Shown here: positions 8,770 through 16,459 of the stretch, piece by piece
Position numbering within the stretch: position 1 is the stretch's first letter
Layout of the letters: the number at the start of each line of letters is the position of its first letter
NCBI GenBank assembly: GCA_015075405.1
Contig: JABTUK010000001.1
Location: 806,001-870,000, forward strand
Origin: Anaerolineales bacterium
GTDB taxonomy: Bacteria > Chloroflexota > Anaerolineae > 4572-78 > J111
Length of the DNA stretch: 64,000 nt
Direction of reading: 5' to 3'
Translations under genes and position numbers: made by a program
The notes under the pieces: generated by a model
Told to the model about the DNA's origin: nothing
Databases searched by the model: none
Seen by the model: only the letters and a program-made list of their open reading frames with translations

Positions 8770-9431
8770 TGACTCGTATCGTTATTTTTGCTAACGGCAA
8801 CTTAAGCGAGCCAGATAAACTCCGCCGGCGGCTCCGCCCCACCGACCGTATTTTTTGCGCCGACGGCGGTACTGTTCACGCCTTGGCCCTGGGCTTAACC
8901 CCGGAGCTTATCATTGGCGATTTCGACTCATTACCGCCCAACCTGATGGCCGGGATGAAAGCAGCAGGGGTCAACTTTCAGCGCCATCCGGCTCGCAAAG
9001 ATCAAACGGATTTGGAACTGGCTTTTCAAACGGCTGTCGCTGAAGGAGTTGATGAAATTTTGTTGGTCACGGCTCTGGGCGGCCGGCTCGACCAGATGCT
9101 GGCCAATATTTTTCTACTGGCCCGGCCGGAGTATGCCTCGGTGCGGCTGACTTTGGTGGATGGCTCCCAGTCGGCAACCGTGTTAGGCTCACACCAGACG
9201 CTCACGCTCACCGGCCAGCCAGGCGATACGCTCTCCCTGGTGCCGCTCACCCCAACCGTCCAGCAGGTCAACCTGAGCGGCGTCGAGTGGCCGCTGGTCG
9301 AGGCTACGCTCACCTTTGGCAGCACCTGGAGCATCAGCAATGCCTTCACCACCCCCCAGGCTACCGTTCAAATTGGCGAAGGGATGGTGTTGGTTGTCCA
9401 TATTGAGACGAATGAACGACTCAGCGAGTGA
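8769..9431 (+). CDS. thiN: Thiamine pyrophosphokinase
   Basis: A 220-residue enzyme transferring pyrophosphate from ATP to thiamine to give TPP. The diagnostic segments are present: 'CADGGTVHAL' (substrate/Mg site), 'IIGDFDSLPP' with the conserved Asp residues, 'KDQTDLELAF', and 'GGRLDQMLANIFLL'. The C-terminal beta domain ends 'TVQIGEGMVLVVHIE'. The start ATG at 8769 begins the recognisable domain; the longer open frame adds 22 residues encoded by repeat-like sequence. Control by the upstream TPP riboswitch is expected. The preceding octamer repeat leaves no clear Shine-Dalgarno sequence. Confidence 0.93.
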   Translation: MTRIVIFANGNLSEPDKLRRRLRPTDRIFCADGGTVHALALGLTPELIIGDFDSLPPNLMAGMKAAGVNFQRHPARKDQTDLELAFQTAVAEGVDEILLVTALGGRLDQMLANIFLLARPEYASVRLTLVDGSQSATVLGSHQTLTLTGQPGDTLSLVPLTPTVQQVNLSGVEWPLVEATLTFGSTWSISNAFTTPQATVQIGEGMVLVVHIETNERLSE

Positions 9432-9511
9432 ATAGTCGTACCTCGGTTTGGAAAGGCCAAAGCAAGCTTTGGACTCCAACTCCATACCGAACTAAAAGGA
9501 GGATTTAAAGA

Positions 9512-10675
9512 ATGAAACCATTCACCATTCACCATTCACCATTCACTATTCATACCGCACGGGTATCCCTTTGGGACAATTTATTAGTTCTGCTGTTTCT
9601 AATCCTGATCACTTCCGCCTGCGCCGCGGCTTCGCCACCCACTCAAGCCGAAGCAACCGCCGCCCCATCCCCGACAGGCCAACCGGCTCAAGCCGAAGCA
9701 GCGGGCGCGGCCAACACCATCACCTTGATGAGTCACGACAGCTTTGATGCCAGCCCGGAAGTGATTGCGGCATTTGAGCAGGCGAATAATGTCAAAATTG
9801 AATTTCTCCGTTCGGGCGACGCCGGAGCCGCTCTGAACCAGGCTATCCTCTCCAAAGAGAATCCCCTGGCCGATATTTTTTGGGGGGTTGACAACACCTT
9901 TTTCAGCCGGGCCGTTGATGGCGGCATTTTTGAGCCATACGCCTCGCCTATGCTGGCCGACATTCCCGCCGAACTGAAACTCGACCCCGAAAATCGCCTT
10001 TTGCCGGTGGACTACGGCGATGTATGCCTCAACTACGACAAAGGCTGGTTTGCCGAAAAAGGGTTAACCCCGCCCGGCAGTTTGGAAGAGTTGGCAAAAA
10101 CTGAATACAAAGGGCTGACGGTGGTGGAAAACCCGGCCACCTCCTCACCGGGCCTGGCTTTTCTGTTGGCGACGGTGGCCCACTTTGGCGACCCCGGCTA
10201 CCTGGAATGGTGGCAGCAGATGGTTGAGCAAGAAGTGTTGGTGGTAGATGGCTGGGAAGACGCCTATTACGGGCAGTTCACCCGCTACGAAGGAACCCGG
10301 CCGATAGTGGTCAGTTATGCCAGCAGTCCCCCGGTGGAAGTTTATTTTGCCGACCCGCCGGCAACCGATGCGCCGACGGCTGCGGTCATTGGCGAGGGGG
10401 CTTGTTTCCGCCAGATAGAGTTTATCGGCATTTTGGCCGGAACCCAGAAACGGGCTGTGGCCGAAAAACTGGTGGATTTTCTACTCAGCCAGCAATTTCA
10501 AGAGGACATCCCCCTCAAAATGTTTGTCTTTCCAGCCAATCAAAAAGCCGCCCTGCCCGATGTCTTTCAAAAATATGCCCAACTCTCACCCAAGCCCGCC
10601 ACCCTCTCCCCCGCCGACATCGCCGCCAACCGGGAAAAATGGATCAACGCCTGGAATGAAACCGTCCTCCGCTAA
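9512..10675 (+). CDS. thiB: Thiamine ABC transporter substrate-binding lipoprotein
   Basis: A 387-residue extracytoplasmic binding protein. After an unusual N-terminal extension (MKPFTIHHSPFTIHTARVS) comes a signal segment with a lipobox-like 'LITSAC'. The mature part matches ThiB/TbpA: 'LMSHDSFDASPEVI', 'NPLADIFWGVDNTFF', 'PATSSPGLAFLLATV', 'GWEDAY' and 'VVSYASSPP'. The extension is encoded by five 7-bp ACCATTC units directly after a strong AAAGGAGG site. It lies 80 nt after thiN, under the same TPP riboswitch. The gene symbol rests on family resemblance. Confidence 0.88.
   Translation: MKPFTIHHSPFTIHTARVSLWDNLLVLLFLILITSACAAASPPTQAEATAAPSPTGQPAQAEAAGAANTITLMSHDSFDASPEVIAAFEQANNVKIEFLRSGDAGAALNQAILSKENPLADIFWGVDNTFFSRAVDGGIFEPYASPMLADIPAELKLDPENRLLPVDYGDVCLNYDKGWFAEKGLTPPGSLEELAKTEYKGLTVVENPATSSPGLAFLLATVAHFGDPGYLEWWQQMVEQEVLVVDGWEDAYYGQFTRYEGTRPIVVSYASSPPVEVYFADPPATDAPTAAVIGEGACFRQIEFIGILAGTQKRAVAEKLVDFLLSQQFQEDIPLKMFVFPANQKAALPDVFQKYAQLSPKPATLSPADIAANREKWINAWNETVLR
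9517..9551. repeat. Heptamer array, ACCATTC, inside thiB
   Basis: Five consecutive 7-bp units (four ACCATTC and one ACTATTC) start five bases after the first base of the thiB ATG and encode the odd N-terminal extension of the binding protein. Confidence 0.85.
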
Positions 10676-10676
10676 C

Positions 10677-10704
10677 GATTTTAGATTTTAGATTTTGGAT
10701 TTTC
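10677..10704. repeat. Heptamer array, GATTTTA
   Basis: Four 7-bp units (GATTTTA twice, GATTTTG, GATTTTC) bridge the 3' end of thiB and the putative TTG start of the permease gene. Confidence 0.8.
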
Positions 10705-12524
10705 AGTTGCCTGCCTCGAAGCTTTATCATAAACTAAAAAATTCCTTCTATCCTCCACGCGCAGCGTCCATCCTCCATCTTCTATCTTCTATCTCCCCCT
10801 CACTCCCTACTCCCTACTCCCTACTCCCTACTACCTTCCTCCTCCTCTTTTACTTCTACCCCCTCTTCTCCATCCTCAGCCTCAGCTTTGCGCCCGCAGG
10901 TCAATGGGGTTGGACGGCGCTGCAAACGCTGGTTTCGACCGGCTATTATGCCAAAACGCTGTGGTTCACCCTGTGGCAAGCGTTCCTCTCGACCTTGTTA
11001 ACATTGGGCCTGGCCCTGCCGGCGGCCCATATTTTTGCCAGGTATCACTTTCCGGGCAAAAGCCTGCTCCAGGCGTTGACCACCATCCCTTTTGTACTGC
11101 CGACAATTGTAGTGGCCAACGCTTTTACGGCGCTGCTGGGGCCGCGAGGGGTTATCAATGAGGCGCTGTTGGCTCTGTTTCGATTTACGATTTATGATTT
11201 ACGATTTACGATTTATGATTTGCCGTTGGATAGCCCGCCCTTGCAACTGCAACATAGCCTGGGTATGATTTTGCTGGCCCACGTTTTTTACAACTACACC
11301 ATTGTCCTGCGGCTGGTCAGCAGCTTTTGGGCTAACCTGGACCCCCGGCTGATGGAGGCCGGCCAGATGTTGGGGATTAGCCCGCGTCAGGCCCTCCGCC
11401 AGATTACCCTGCCGCTGCTGCTGCCGGCGGTGCTGGCGGCAGCACTGCTCGTCTTTATTTTCTGTTTTACCAGCTTTGGCGTAATCCTGATTCTGGGCGG
11501 GCCGCGTTTCGCCACTCTGGAAGTCGAAATCTATCGCCAGGCGGTCAATTTGTTCAACCTGCCGGTTGCTGCCGCCCTGTCGCTGCTGCAAATTGTTTTT
11601 ATCTTCGCCTTGATGCTGATTTATACTCGTTTGCAAGCCCGCACCACCCACCCGCTTAACTTGCAGTCGCAGCGGGCCACTCAGCGCGCGCCGCAAAGCT
11701 GGCGTGAGCGCCTGTGGGTGGGCGGCAATATCGGCCTGATGGTTTTGCTGTTGGGGACTCCCCTGGCGGCGCTGGTTTGGCGCTCGCTGACCGTCGCCGG
11801 CCAACTTTCCTTGAATTACTACCACATGCTCATCTCCGGCGCGCCCCAAAACCAAAGCCTCTTTTTTGTCCCCCCCGGCGAAGCCATCGCCAACTCCCTC
11901 ACCTTTGCCCTGGCCACCGTCATCCTCGCCATCCTGCTCGGTCTCCTCGCCGCCGTTGCCCTTACCCGAAACCCAAAATTCAAAACCCCTTCATCCTTCA
12001 TCCTTCATCCTTCATCCTTCCTTGACGCTTTTTTCATGCTCCCTCTCGCCACCTCCGCCGTAACCCTGGGTTTTGGTTACATTATCACCTTCGATACCCC
12101 GCCGCTCAATCTACGCACCTCACCGCTGTTGATTGTCATCGCCCACACCCTGGTTGCTTTACCCTTTGTGATTCGCAGTTTATTGCCGGCGCTGCGGAGC
12201 ATCCAGCCGGCCCTGCGCGAAGCCGCCGCTGTGCTGGGCGCGTCGCCGCTGCGGGTCTGGCGGGAGATTGATCTGCCCATTGCCAGCCGGGCTTTGCTGG
12301 TCGGGGCGGTGTTTGCCTTTACCATCAGCATGGGTGAGTTTGGAGCTACGGTCTTCATCGCCCGGCCCAACACCCCGACCATGCCCATCGCTATTTTCAG
12401 ATTTCTCGACCAGCCGGGAATGTTGAATTACGGCCAGGCGTTGGCCATGAGCACGCTGCTGATGCTGGTCTGCGCGATTGGGTTTGTAGTGATCGAGCGG
12501 TTTAGGATAGGGGGAGAGTTTTGA
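10695..12524 (+). CDS. thiP: Thiamine ABC transporter permease, fused double-domain
   Basis: A protein of up to 609 residues with about twelve membrane segments and two copies of the inner-membrane permease domain. The ATPase-contact (EAA) loops read 'EAGQMLGISPRQALRQITLP' in the first half and 'EAAAVLGASPLRVWREIDLP' in the second, as in ThiP. The start is uncertain: the TTG at 10695 sits in a heptamer array without a ribosome site, and the first 55 residues contain further repeats. Two more arrays insert low-complexity loops inside the protein, so it is longer than typical ThiP. No ThiQ-type ATPase gene follows. Confidence 0.85.
   Translation: MDFQLPASKLYHKLKNSFYPPRAASILHLLSSISPSLPTPYSLLPTTFLLLFYFYPLFSILSLSFAPAGQWGWTALQTLVSTGYYAKTLWFTLWQAFLSTLLTLGLALPAAHIFARYHFPGKSLLQALTTIPFVLPTIVVANAFTALLGPRGVINEALLALFRFTIYDLRFTIYDLPLDSPPLQLQHSLGMILLAHVFYNYTIVLRLVSSFWANLDPRLMEAGQMLGISPRQALRQITLPLLLPAVLAAALLVFIFCFTSFGVILILGGPRFATLEVEIYRQAVNLFNLPVAAALSLLQIVFIFALMLIYTRLQARTTHPLNLQSQRATQRAPQSWRERLWVGGNIGLMVLLLGTPLAALVWRSLTVAGQLSLNYYHMLISGAPQNQSLFFVPPGEAIANSLTFALATVILAILLGLLAAVALTRNPKFKTPSSFILHPSSFLDAFFMLPLATSAVTLGFGYIITFDTPPLNLRTSPLLIVIAHTLVALPFVIRSLLPALRSIQPALREAAAVLGASPLRVWREIDLPIASRALLVGAVFAFTISMGEFGATVFIARPNTPTMPIAIFRFLDQPGMLNYGQALAMSTLLMLVCAIGFVVIERFRIGGEF
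10776..10836. repeat. Heptamer arrays CTTCTAT and ACTCCCT
   Basis: Short CTTCTAT units (10776-10796) are followed by five ACTCCCT-type units (10802-10836). Both are in the presumed N-terminal coding region of the permease and encode Ser/Pro/Thr-rich sequence. Confidence 0.75.
11182..11223. repeat. Heptamer array, GATTTAC/GATTTAT, inside the thiP reading frame
   Basis: Six 7-bp units (42 bp, a multiple of 21) encode a duplicated 'RFTIYDL' segment in a loop of the first permease domain. Confidence 0.85.
11990..12017. repeat. Heptamer array, TTCATCC, inside the thiP reading frame
   Basis: Four TTCATCC units and a partial fifth encode 'SSFILHPSSFL' between membrane segments of the second permease domain. 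The reading frame is kept open. Confidence 0.85.
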
Positions 12525-12608
12525 GTGAAACGGAAATAACTGCTTGCCTCTTTTTTGTAACAGAATTGTAGTTGACCTCAACGCCTGAGCAGGTTACAAT
12601 ATTCTTAC

Positions 12609-12731
12609 TTCAACCTAGGGGGTAGCTAGGGTTCCGCCGGCGAGTCGTCGGGGCTGGTCCGAGCGCTACGTCAAACCGTCGCCGGACGGCAGGCATCTCA
12701 AGGCAAAAAATGCTGGAGGAGGTAGGTTGGC
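12609..12731 (+). ncRNA. ykkC-class riboswitch, probably guanidine-I
   Basis: The conserved ykkC blocks appear in order: CTAGGGTTCCG (12626-12636), CTGGTCCGAGCG (12654-12665), ACGGCAGG (12686-12693) and the A-rich loop followed by CTGGAGGA. A closing P1 helix pairs CAACCTA (12611-12617) with TAGGTTG (12723-12729). It precedes an EamA transporter, and guanidine-I riboswitches commonly control drug/metabolite-superfamily exporters. Subtype 2 (ppGpp, PRPP) ykkC RNAs share much of this core, so the ligand is an inference. A T-rich tract follows at 12751-12757. Confidence 0.78.
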
Positions 12732-12765
12732 GCGTTTTCGCGTCCCTATCTCTTTTTTTGTCCCC

Positions 12766-12852
12766 TGTCATTTCGAGGCCATAGGCCGAGAAATCTCTGG
12801 AACGCCGCATAGGCATCAAGGATTTCTCCCCGCCTCGCGGGTCGAAATGACA
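12766..12852. repeat. Dispersed palindromic repeat, TGTCATTTCGAG family, copy 1
   Basis: Inverted ends TGTCATTTCGA and TCGAAATGACA enclose internal GAGAAATC and GATTTCTC arms. Two more copies lie at 32214-32308 and 55967-56065. This copy separates the ykkC RNA from the EamA start codon. Confidence 0.85.
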
Positions 12853-12883
12853 CGCTGGGCAGTTACAGCCTGGAGGTGCTGTT

Positions 12884-13771
12884 ATGAACGTTTCTCCTCA
12901 TTTCAAGGCGGTTTTACAAGCCCTGTTTGTTACCTTTCTCTGGTCCACCTCATGGGTTTTAATCAAATTCGGCCTGGCCGACATCCCGGCCTTGACCTTT
13001 GCCGGGCTGCGTTACAGCCTGGCCTTTCTGTGCTTGTTGCCTTTTGTCTGGCGTCCGGCGCACCGGGCCGCGCTGCGAAAGCTATCGGGCCGGGATTGGC
13101 TGCGGCTGATCGGCCTGGGTCTGCTGTTTTACAGCGTCACCCAGGGCGCGCAGTTTGTGGGTTTAGCTCATCTGCCGGCGGCGACGGTCAATTTGCTGCT
13201 CAGCTTTACCAATATCATTGTACCCCTGTTGGGCCTCTTTTTCCTGGCCGAATCGCCCACCCGGTGGCAGTGGTTGGGCGGTGGGCTATCGCTGGCGGGG
13301 GCGGCGCTTTATTTTTATCCCGCTGCTGTTCCCCCCGGCCAAATTTTGGGGTTGATTGTCGTCGGCATAGGCGTTTTGGCTAACGCTGGCTCGGCTGTTC
13401 TGGGGCGACACGTCAATCGCGCTGGGCACTTGTCGCCTTTGATTGTCACCCTGGTCAGCATGGGTGTGGGCAGTTTGGCGCTGCTGGCAGCCGGTATCAT
13501 TATCCAAGACTGGCCCACGCTCAGTCTGTCGAACTGGGCTATTATCGGCTGGTTAGCCCTGGTCAATACTGCTTTTGCCTTCACCTTGTGGAATCTCACC
13601 CTGCGTACCCTTTCGGCCATGGAGTCCAGCCTGATCAACAATGCCATGCTGCTGCAAATTCCATTTTTGGCCTGGCTGTTTCTGGGCGAGACGATCACCG
13701 GGCGCGAACTTGTCGGGCTGGCCCTGGCCGGTGTAGGAATCTTGATGGTACAACTGCGGGGCAAGCGATAG
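12884..13771 (+). CDS. EamA-family (drug/metabolite) transporter
   Basis: A 295-residue protein with ten predicted membrane segments arranged as two EamA repeats. The typical 'FVTFLWSTSWVLIKFGLADIP' opening and a second-repeat end at 'LFLGETITGRELVGLALAGVG' are visible. The ATG follows a GGAGGTG site. The upstream ykkC-class RNA suggests export of guanidine or a related small metabolite; that substrate is inference from the regulation only. Confidence 0.9.
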   Translation: MNVSPHFKAVLQALFVTFLWSTSWVLIKFGLADIPALTFAGLRYSLAFLCLLPFVWRPAHRAALRKLSGRDWLRLIGLGLLFYSVTQGAQFVGLAHLPAATVNLLLSFTNIIVPLLGLFFLAESPTRWQWLGGGLSLAGAALYFYPAAVPPGQILGLIVVGIGVLANAGSAVLGRHVNRAGHLSPLIVTLVSMGVGSLALLAAGIIIQDWPTLSLSNWAIIGWLALVNTAFAFTLWNLTLRTLSAMESSLINNAMLLQIPFLAWLFLGETITGRELVGLALAGVGILMVQLRGKR

Positions 13772-13850
13772 TCAACAATTGGTTGACGCTATTATAACCT
13801 TATGTTAAAATTTAAGTAATCGGTAGCAAGTTGCAGAGCCTATTCCCCCT

Positions 13851-13878
13851 GTCTACTGTCTACCGTCTACTGTCTACT
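13851..13878. repeat. Heptamer array, GTCTACT
   Basis: Four 7-bp units (GTCTACT, GTCTACC, GTCTACT, GTCTACT) lie immediately upstream of the GGGAGGG ribosome site of the M23 gene. Confidence 0.8.
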
Positions 13879-13897
13879 TCTTCTCAGGGAGGGCGCA

Positions 13898-14953
13898 ATG
13901 ACTCAAGAAACATCCGATGGAGTTCCCATTTCCGATGGCTTTGATTTTCCGGTGGGCAAGCCGGATGGTCAGGGTTATTACGTAGCTGCGGGTCTGGTGG
14001 ATGAGGAATACTTCAGAAACCAGGGCGGGGTCTGGCATCCCGGCGAGGATTGGAATGCTCGAACCGGCGGGGACAGCGATTTGGGCGCGCCGGTCTATGC
14101 CATTTCCAACGGCAAAGTGATTTGGGCCGATTATAACCCCAAAAGTTGGGGCAATATTGTCTTGATTGAACACGCCCTGCCCGATGGAACCCACACCTGG
14201 TCGCAATATGCCCACCTCAACCAAATTATGGTCAGCAATGGGCAGAAGGTGGCGCGCGGCCAGCAGATTGGGACTATCGGCAAAGGGGCCAATAACGTGT
14301 ACGTGGCCCACCTTCATTTTGAGATTCGCAAAAACAACTTATCCGCCGGCAACTGGACGCCTATGGTCAAAGACCGCAACCAGGTATTGGCCAACTACTA
14401 CTATCCAACCGACTTTATCAAAAGCCATCGTCCCGGCATGCTGACCCAACCGGCGGCGCCGGCTCAACCGGTCCAACCTCAGCCTGTGGTCCAAACACCC
14501 TCCGCGCCGCCGCCGCCTCGCGCGCAAGTCATTGTCGACTCGCAGCGCACCGATCCCAGCATGGGTCGTTTCCGCCGCGCCCGCACCGACGATTGGTACA
14601 GCGCGCCGGCCGGCGCGTTTAGTTCAACCATCTGGACCCACGTCTCGGCGGCGCAGGAGCGCAACTGGGGCGAGTGGCAGCCGTTTCTCCCCCAGGCCGG
14701 GCAGTGGCAGGTTTCTGCTTTTATCCCCGATCAAAACCCGCCGACCACCAATGCCCGCTACCGCATTACCCACGCCGACGGCCAGGCCGAAATCGCCATC
14801 AACCAGGGCAAATTTGATAACCAGTGGGTCAGCCTGGGCACGTATCGCTTCGAGCCGGGGCGCGGCTCCGTGCGCCTCAGCGATTTGACCGGCGAAACTT
14901 CACCCAATCTCAAAATCGCCTTCGACGCGATGCGCTGGGTCTTGGTGGGCTAA
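13898..14953 (+). CDS. M23-family peptidase domain with C-terminal golvesin-like domain
   Basis: A 351-residue protein. Residues 45-145 form an M23 (LytM) zinc endopeptidase domain with the HxGxD motif (His47, Asp51) and the HLHFE motif (His138, His140), so the zinc ligands are intact. A Pro/Gln/Ala-rich linker (about 175-205) leads to a golvesin/xanthan-lyase-type beta domain (about 208-351, 'VIVDSQRTDP' to 'FDAMRWVLV'), a carbohydrate-associated module. No signal peptide or membrane segment is visible, odd for a cell-wall hydrolase. The ATG follows GGGAGGG. Confidence 0.88.
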   Translation: MTQETSDGVPISDGFDFPVGKPDGQGYYVAAGLVDEEYFRNQGGVWHPGEDWNARTGGDSDLGAPVYAISNGKVIWADYNPKSWGNIVLIEHALPDGTHTWSQYAHLNQIMVSNGQKVARGQQIGTIGKGANNVYVAHLHFEIRKNNLSAGNWTPMVKDRNQVLANYYYPTDFIKSHRPGMLTQPAAPAQPVQPQPVVQTPSAPPPPRAQVIVDSQRTDPSMGRFRRARTDDWYSAPAGAFSSTIWTHVSAAQERNWGEWQPFLPQAGQWQVSAFIPDQNPPTTNARYRITHADGQAEIAINQGKFDNQWVSLGTYRFEPGRGSVRLSDLTGETSPNLKIAFDAMRWVLVG

Positions 14954-14963
14954 AGCAGGGGCT

Positions 14964-15159
14964 TTAAGATAACTGAGTAGTGACAAATTGCAGGAGGGTT
15001 TCGGCGGCGGTGATAGCTCTTTGAGCTTGTTGCTGGGTGGGTAGTCCCGTTGGCAAACCTCCAGGAATACCGTCAGGGTAACGGGTAGGCACATAATATT
15101 GATCAACTACAGTACACTCAGTACGAAATCGAGAAAAATTTGGCTCAAGAGCCTCACAC
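14964..15159 (-). pseudogene. HEPN-domain toxin, 3' fragment split off by an IS
   Basis: On the minus strand, directly beyond the left end of the IS, a frame without a start codon reads CEALEPNFSRF, then 'DQYYVPTRYPDG', the typical C-terminal segment of HEPN proteins of HEPN-MNT pairs, ending 'LLQFVTTQLS' and TAA. It continues the sequence of the N-terminal fragment at 16259-16459. Removing the IS plus one base gives a continuous HEPN protein of about 131 residues. Confidence 0.8.
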
Positions 15160-16258
15160 TAGAGTTAATTCACAATAAGACTGGTAGATATGGTAAAATA
15201 GGTGTTTCACAGTCATTGTCAGACAGGAGCACCTATGATAATCACCGAAGAAACACTGCGAGAAGATCCAAGCTGGATTCCCTTGTTAATGGGACTGCCT
15301 GCCGACCGTTTCTGGCAGTTGGTCGAAGCGGCCAAAAAAGTTTATCCGAGTTATGAACAGCAACGTCATGAGCGCCCCGACCGAAAACGAGGGGTAGGCG
15401 GCGGACGGAAATGTGATTTACCCCTGGTCATCCGGGTGGCGTTGGTGCTGACCTATCTGCGCTTACATATCATCCAAGCGTTGGTGGCCAAATTTTTTGG
15501 GGCCAGCCAATCGGATGTGTCACGGGATTTGCGGCGCTTGTTGCCTTTACTCAAACAAGTGTTACCCTGCCCGGAGGTGTGGAAGTTAGTGGAAGCCGAG
15601 CAAGCGTTGACGGAAGAAGAGATGCTGAAACTAACGGCTTTAGCCGATGGGCAGGTCTTGATCGATGCGACCGAGCAACAAGTCTATCGGTCTACAGATA
15701 GCGCCACGCGCAAAGCCCATTTTTCGGGTAAAAAAAGATGTTTGCCCTCAAAACTGAATTCGTGACGGATGGGCAGCATGACATCAAGGCCATTAGTGAA
15801 GCTGTACCCGGTGCCAAAGCCGACAAGAAACTGAGTGACGAGACCAAAACTGTCGAGCGTTTACCTGATGGCTGTCAGGGCAAAGCGGACAAAGGTTATC
15901 AAGGCCTGGATAAACAAGTCACCCTGGTCACCTTGCTCAATCCTGAGACCGGTGAACTCCACCAAATGCCCCGCTTGAGCCTGGAAACACCGGTGAAAAA
16001 GCCCAGAGGAGGCGAGTTGACCGAAGACCAAGTTGAATTTAACCGCCAGTTGAATTCAATTCGGGTGCGCATTGAACATTGTATCGGCTGGGTCAAGAAC
16101 TGGAAGATTATCGGGACTCGTTTTCGCTGTGCCCACTCAATTTACACCTTGGTGATGCAAGTCGTGGGCGGCTTGGTCAACTGGCAAACTCAGCGCTGGC
16201 AGCATGCTAAAGCGCAGATGGTTAGCTGATATTCAATTTTTATTGTGCATAAACTCTA
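15160..16258 (+). mobile_element. IS5-family-like insertion sequence
   Basis: About 1.1 kb bounded by imperfect 19-bp terminal inverted repeats: TAGAGTTAATTCACAATAA at the left and the inverse of TAGAGTTTATGCACAATAA at the right (two mismatches). It contains a two-frame DDE transposase. It interrupts a HEPN gene. A target duplication cannot be defined with certainty: 'CTA' occurs at both junctions but overlaps the inverted repeats. The intact ends and frames suggest a recent insertion. Confidence 0.88.
15235..16229 (+). CDS. IS transposase, two frames joined by a probable -1 frameshift
   Basis: The first frame starts at ATG 15235 after GGAGCACCT and encodes an N-terminal HTH region and the first catalytic Asp ('LIDATEQQVYR'). 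The second frame, ending at 16229, carries the second Asp ('ADKGYQGL') and the Glu ('VRIEHCIGWVKNW'), completing a DDE_Tnp_4-like active site. The frames meet at a slippery AAAAAAAG (15729-15736); a -1 shift gives the family-typical 'FSGKKKMFALKT'. Such frameshifting is known in several IS5-family groups. All three catalytic residues are present, so it may be active. Confidence 0.88.
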
Positions 16259-16459
16259 CTGATTGAGTAGTATCACCAAATTGTGGGTACGGGGATACGA
16301 ATTGGCTCTGGCAATAAGATAGGCTTTAAGCGATTTCTCGATACTCTGTTGTGACAAAAAACAGGCATGAGCGAGGTGTTCTTCGGCAAATACCAAATGG
16401 GCTACCGTCAAATCCTCGGTAGCTATCTCAAGCCGCTGCTTCGGTAATGTGTCGCTCAT
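16259..16459 (-). pseudogene. HEPN-domain toxin, 5' fragment, interrupted by an IS
   Basis: From ATG 16459 (MSDTLPKQR) a 67-residue HEPN N-terminal half reads through 'CFLSQQSIEKSLKAYL' (the characteristic helix) to 'YPRTHNLVILLNQ', then hits a TAG in the IS terminal repeat. It overlaps the end of the MNT antitoxin gene by 32 nt. The rest of the gene lies at 14964-15159. The toxin is therefore probably inactive, while the antitoxin gene remains intact. Confidence 0.85.

Noticed and set aside
11199..11855. 218-codon open frame antisense to the thiamine permease
   Set aside because: Gln/Arg-rich shadow sequence opposite membrane segments.
9517..12017. Heptamer arrays considered as CRISPR
   Set aside because: Repeat units are only 7 bp with no spacers, and no cas genes are present.
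14900..15106. 68-codon minus-strand ORF ending inside the M23 gene
   Set aside because: It is in a different frame from the HEPN C-terminal fragment, which has a clear family match.
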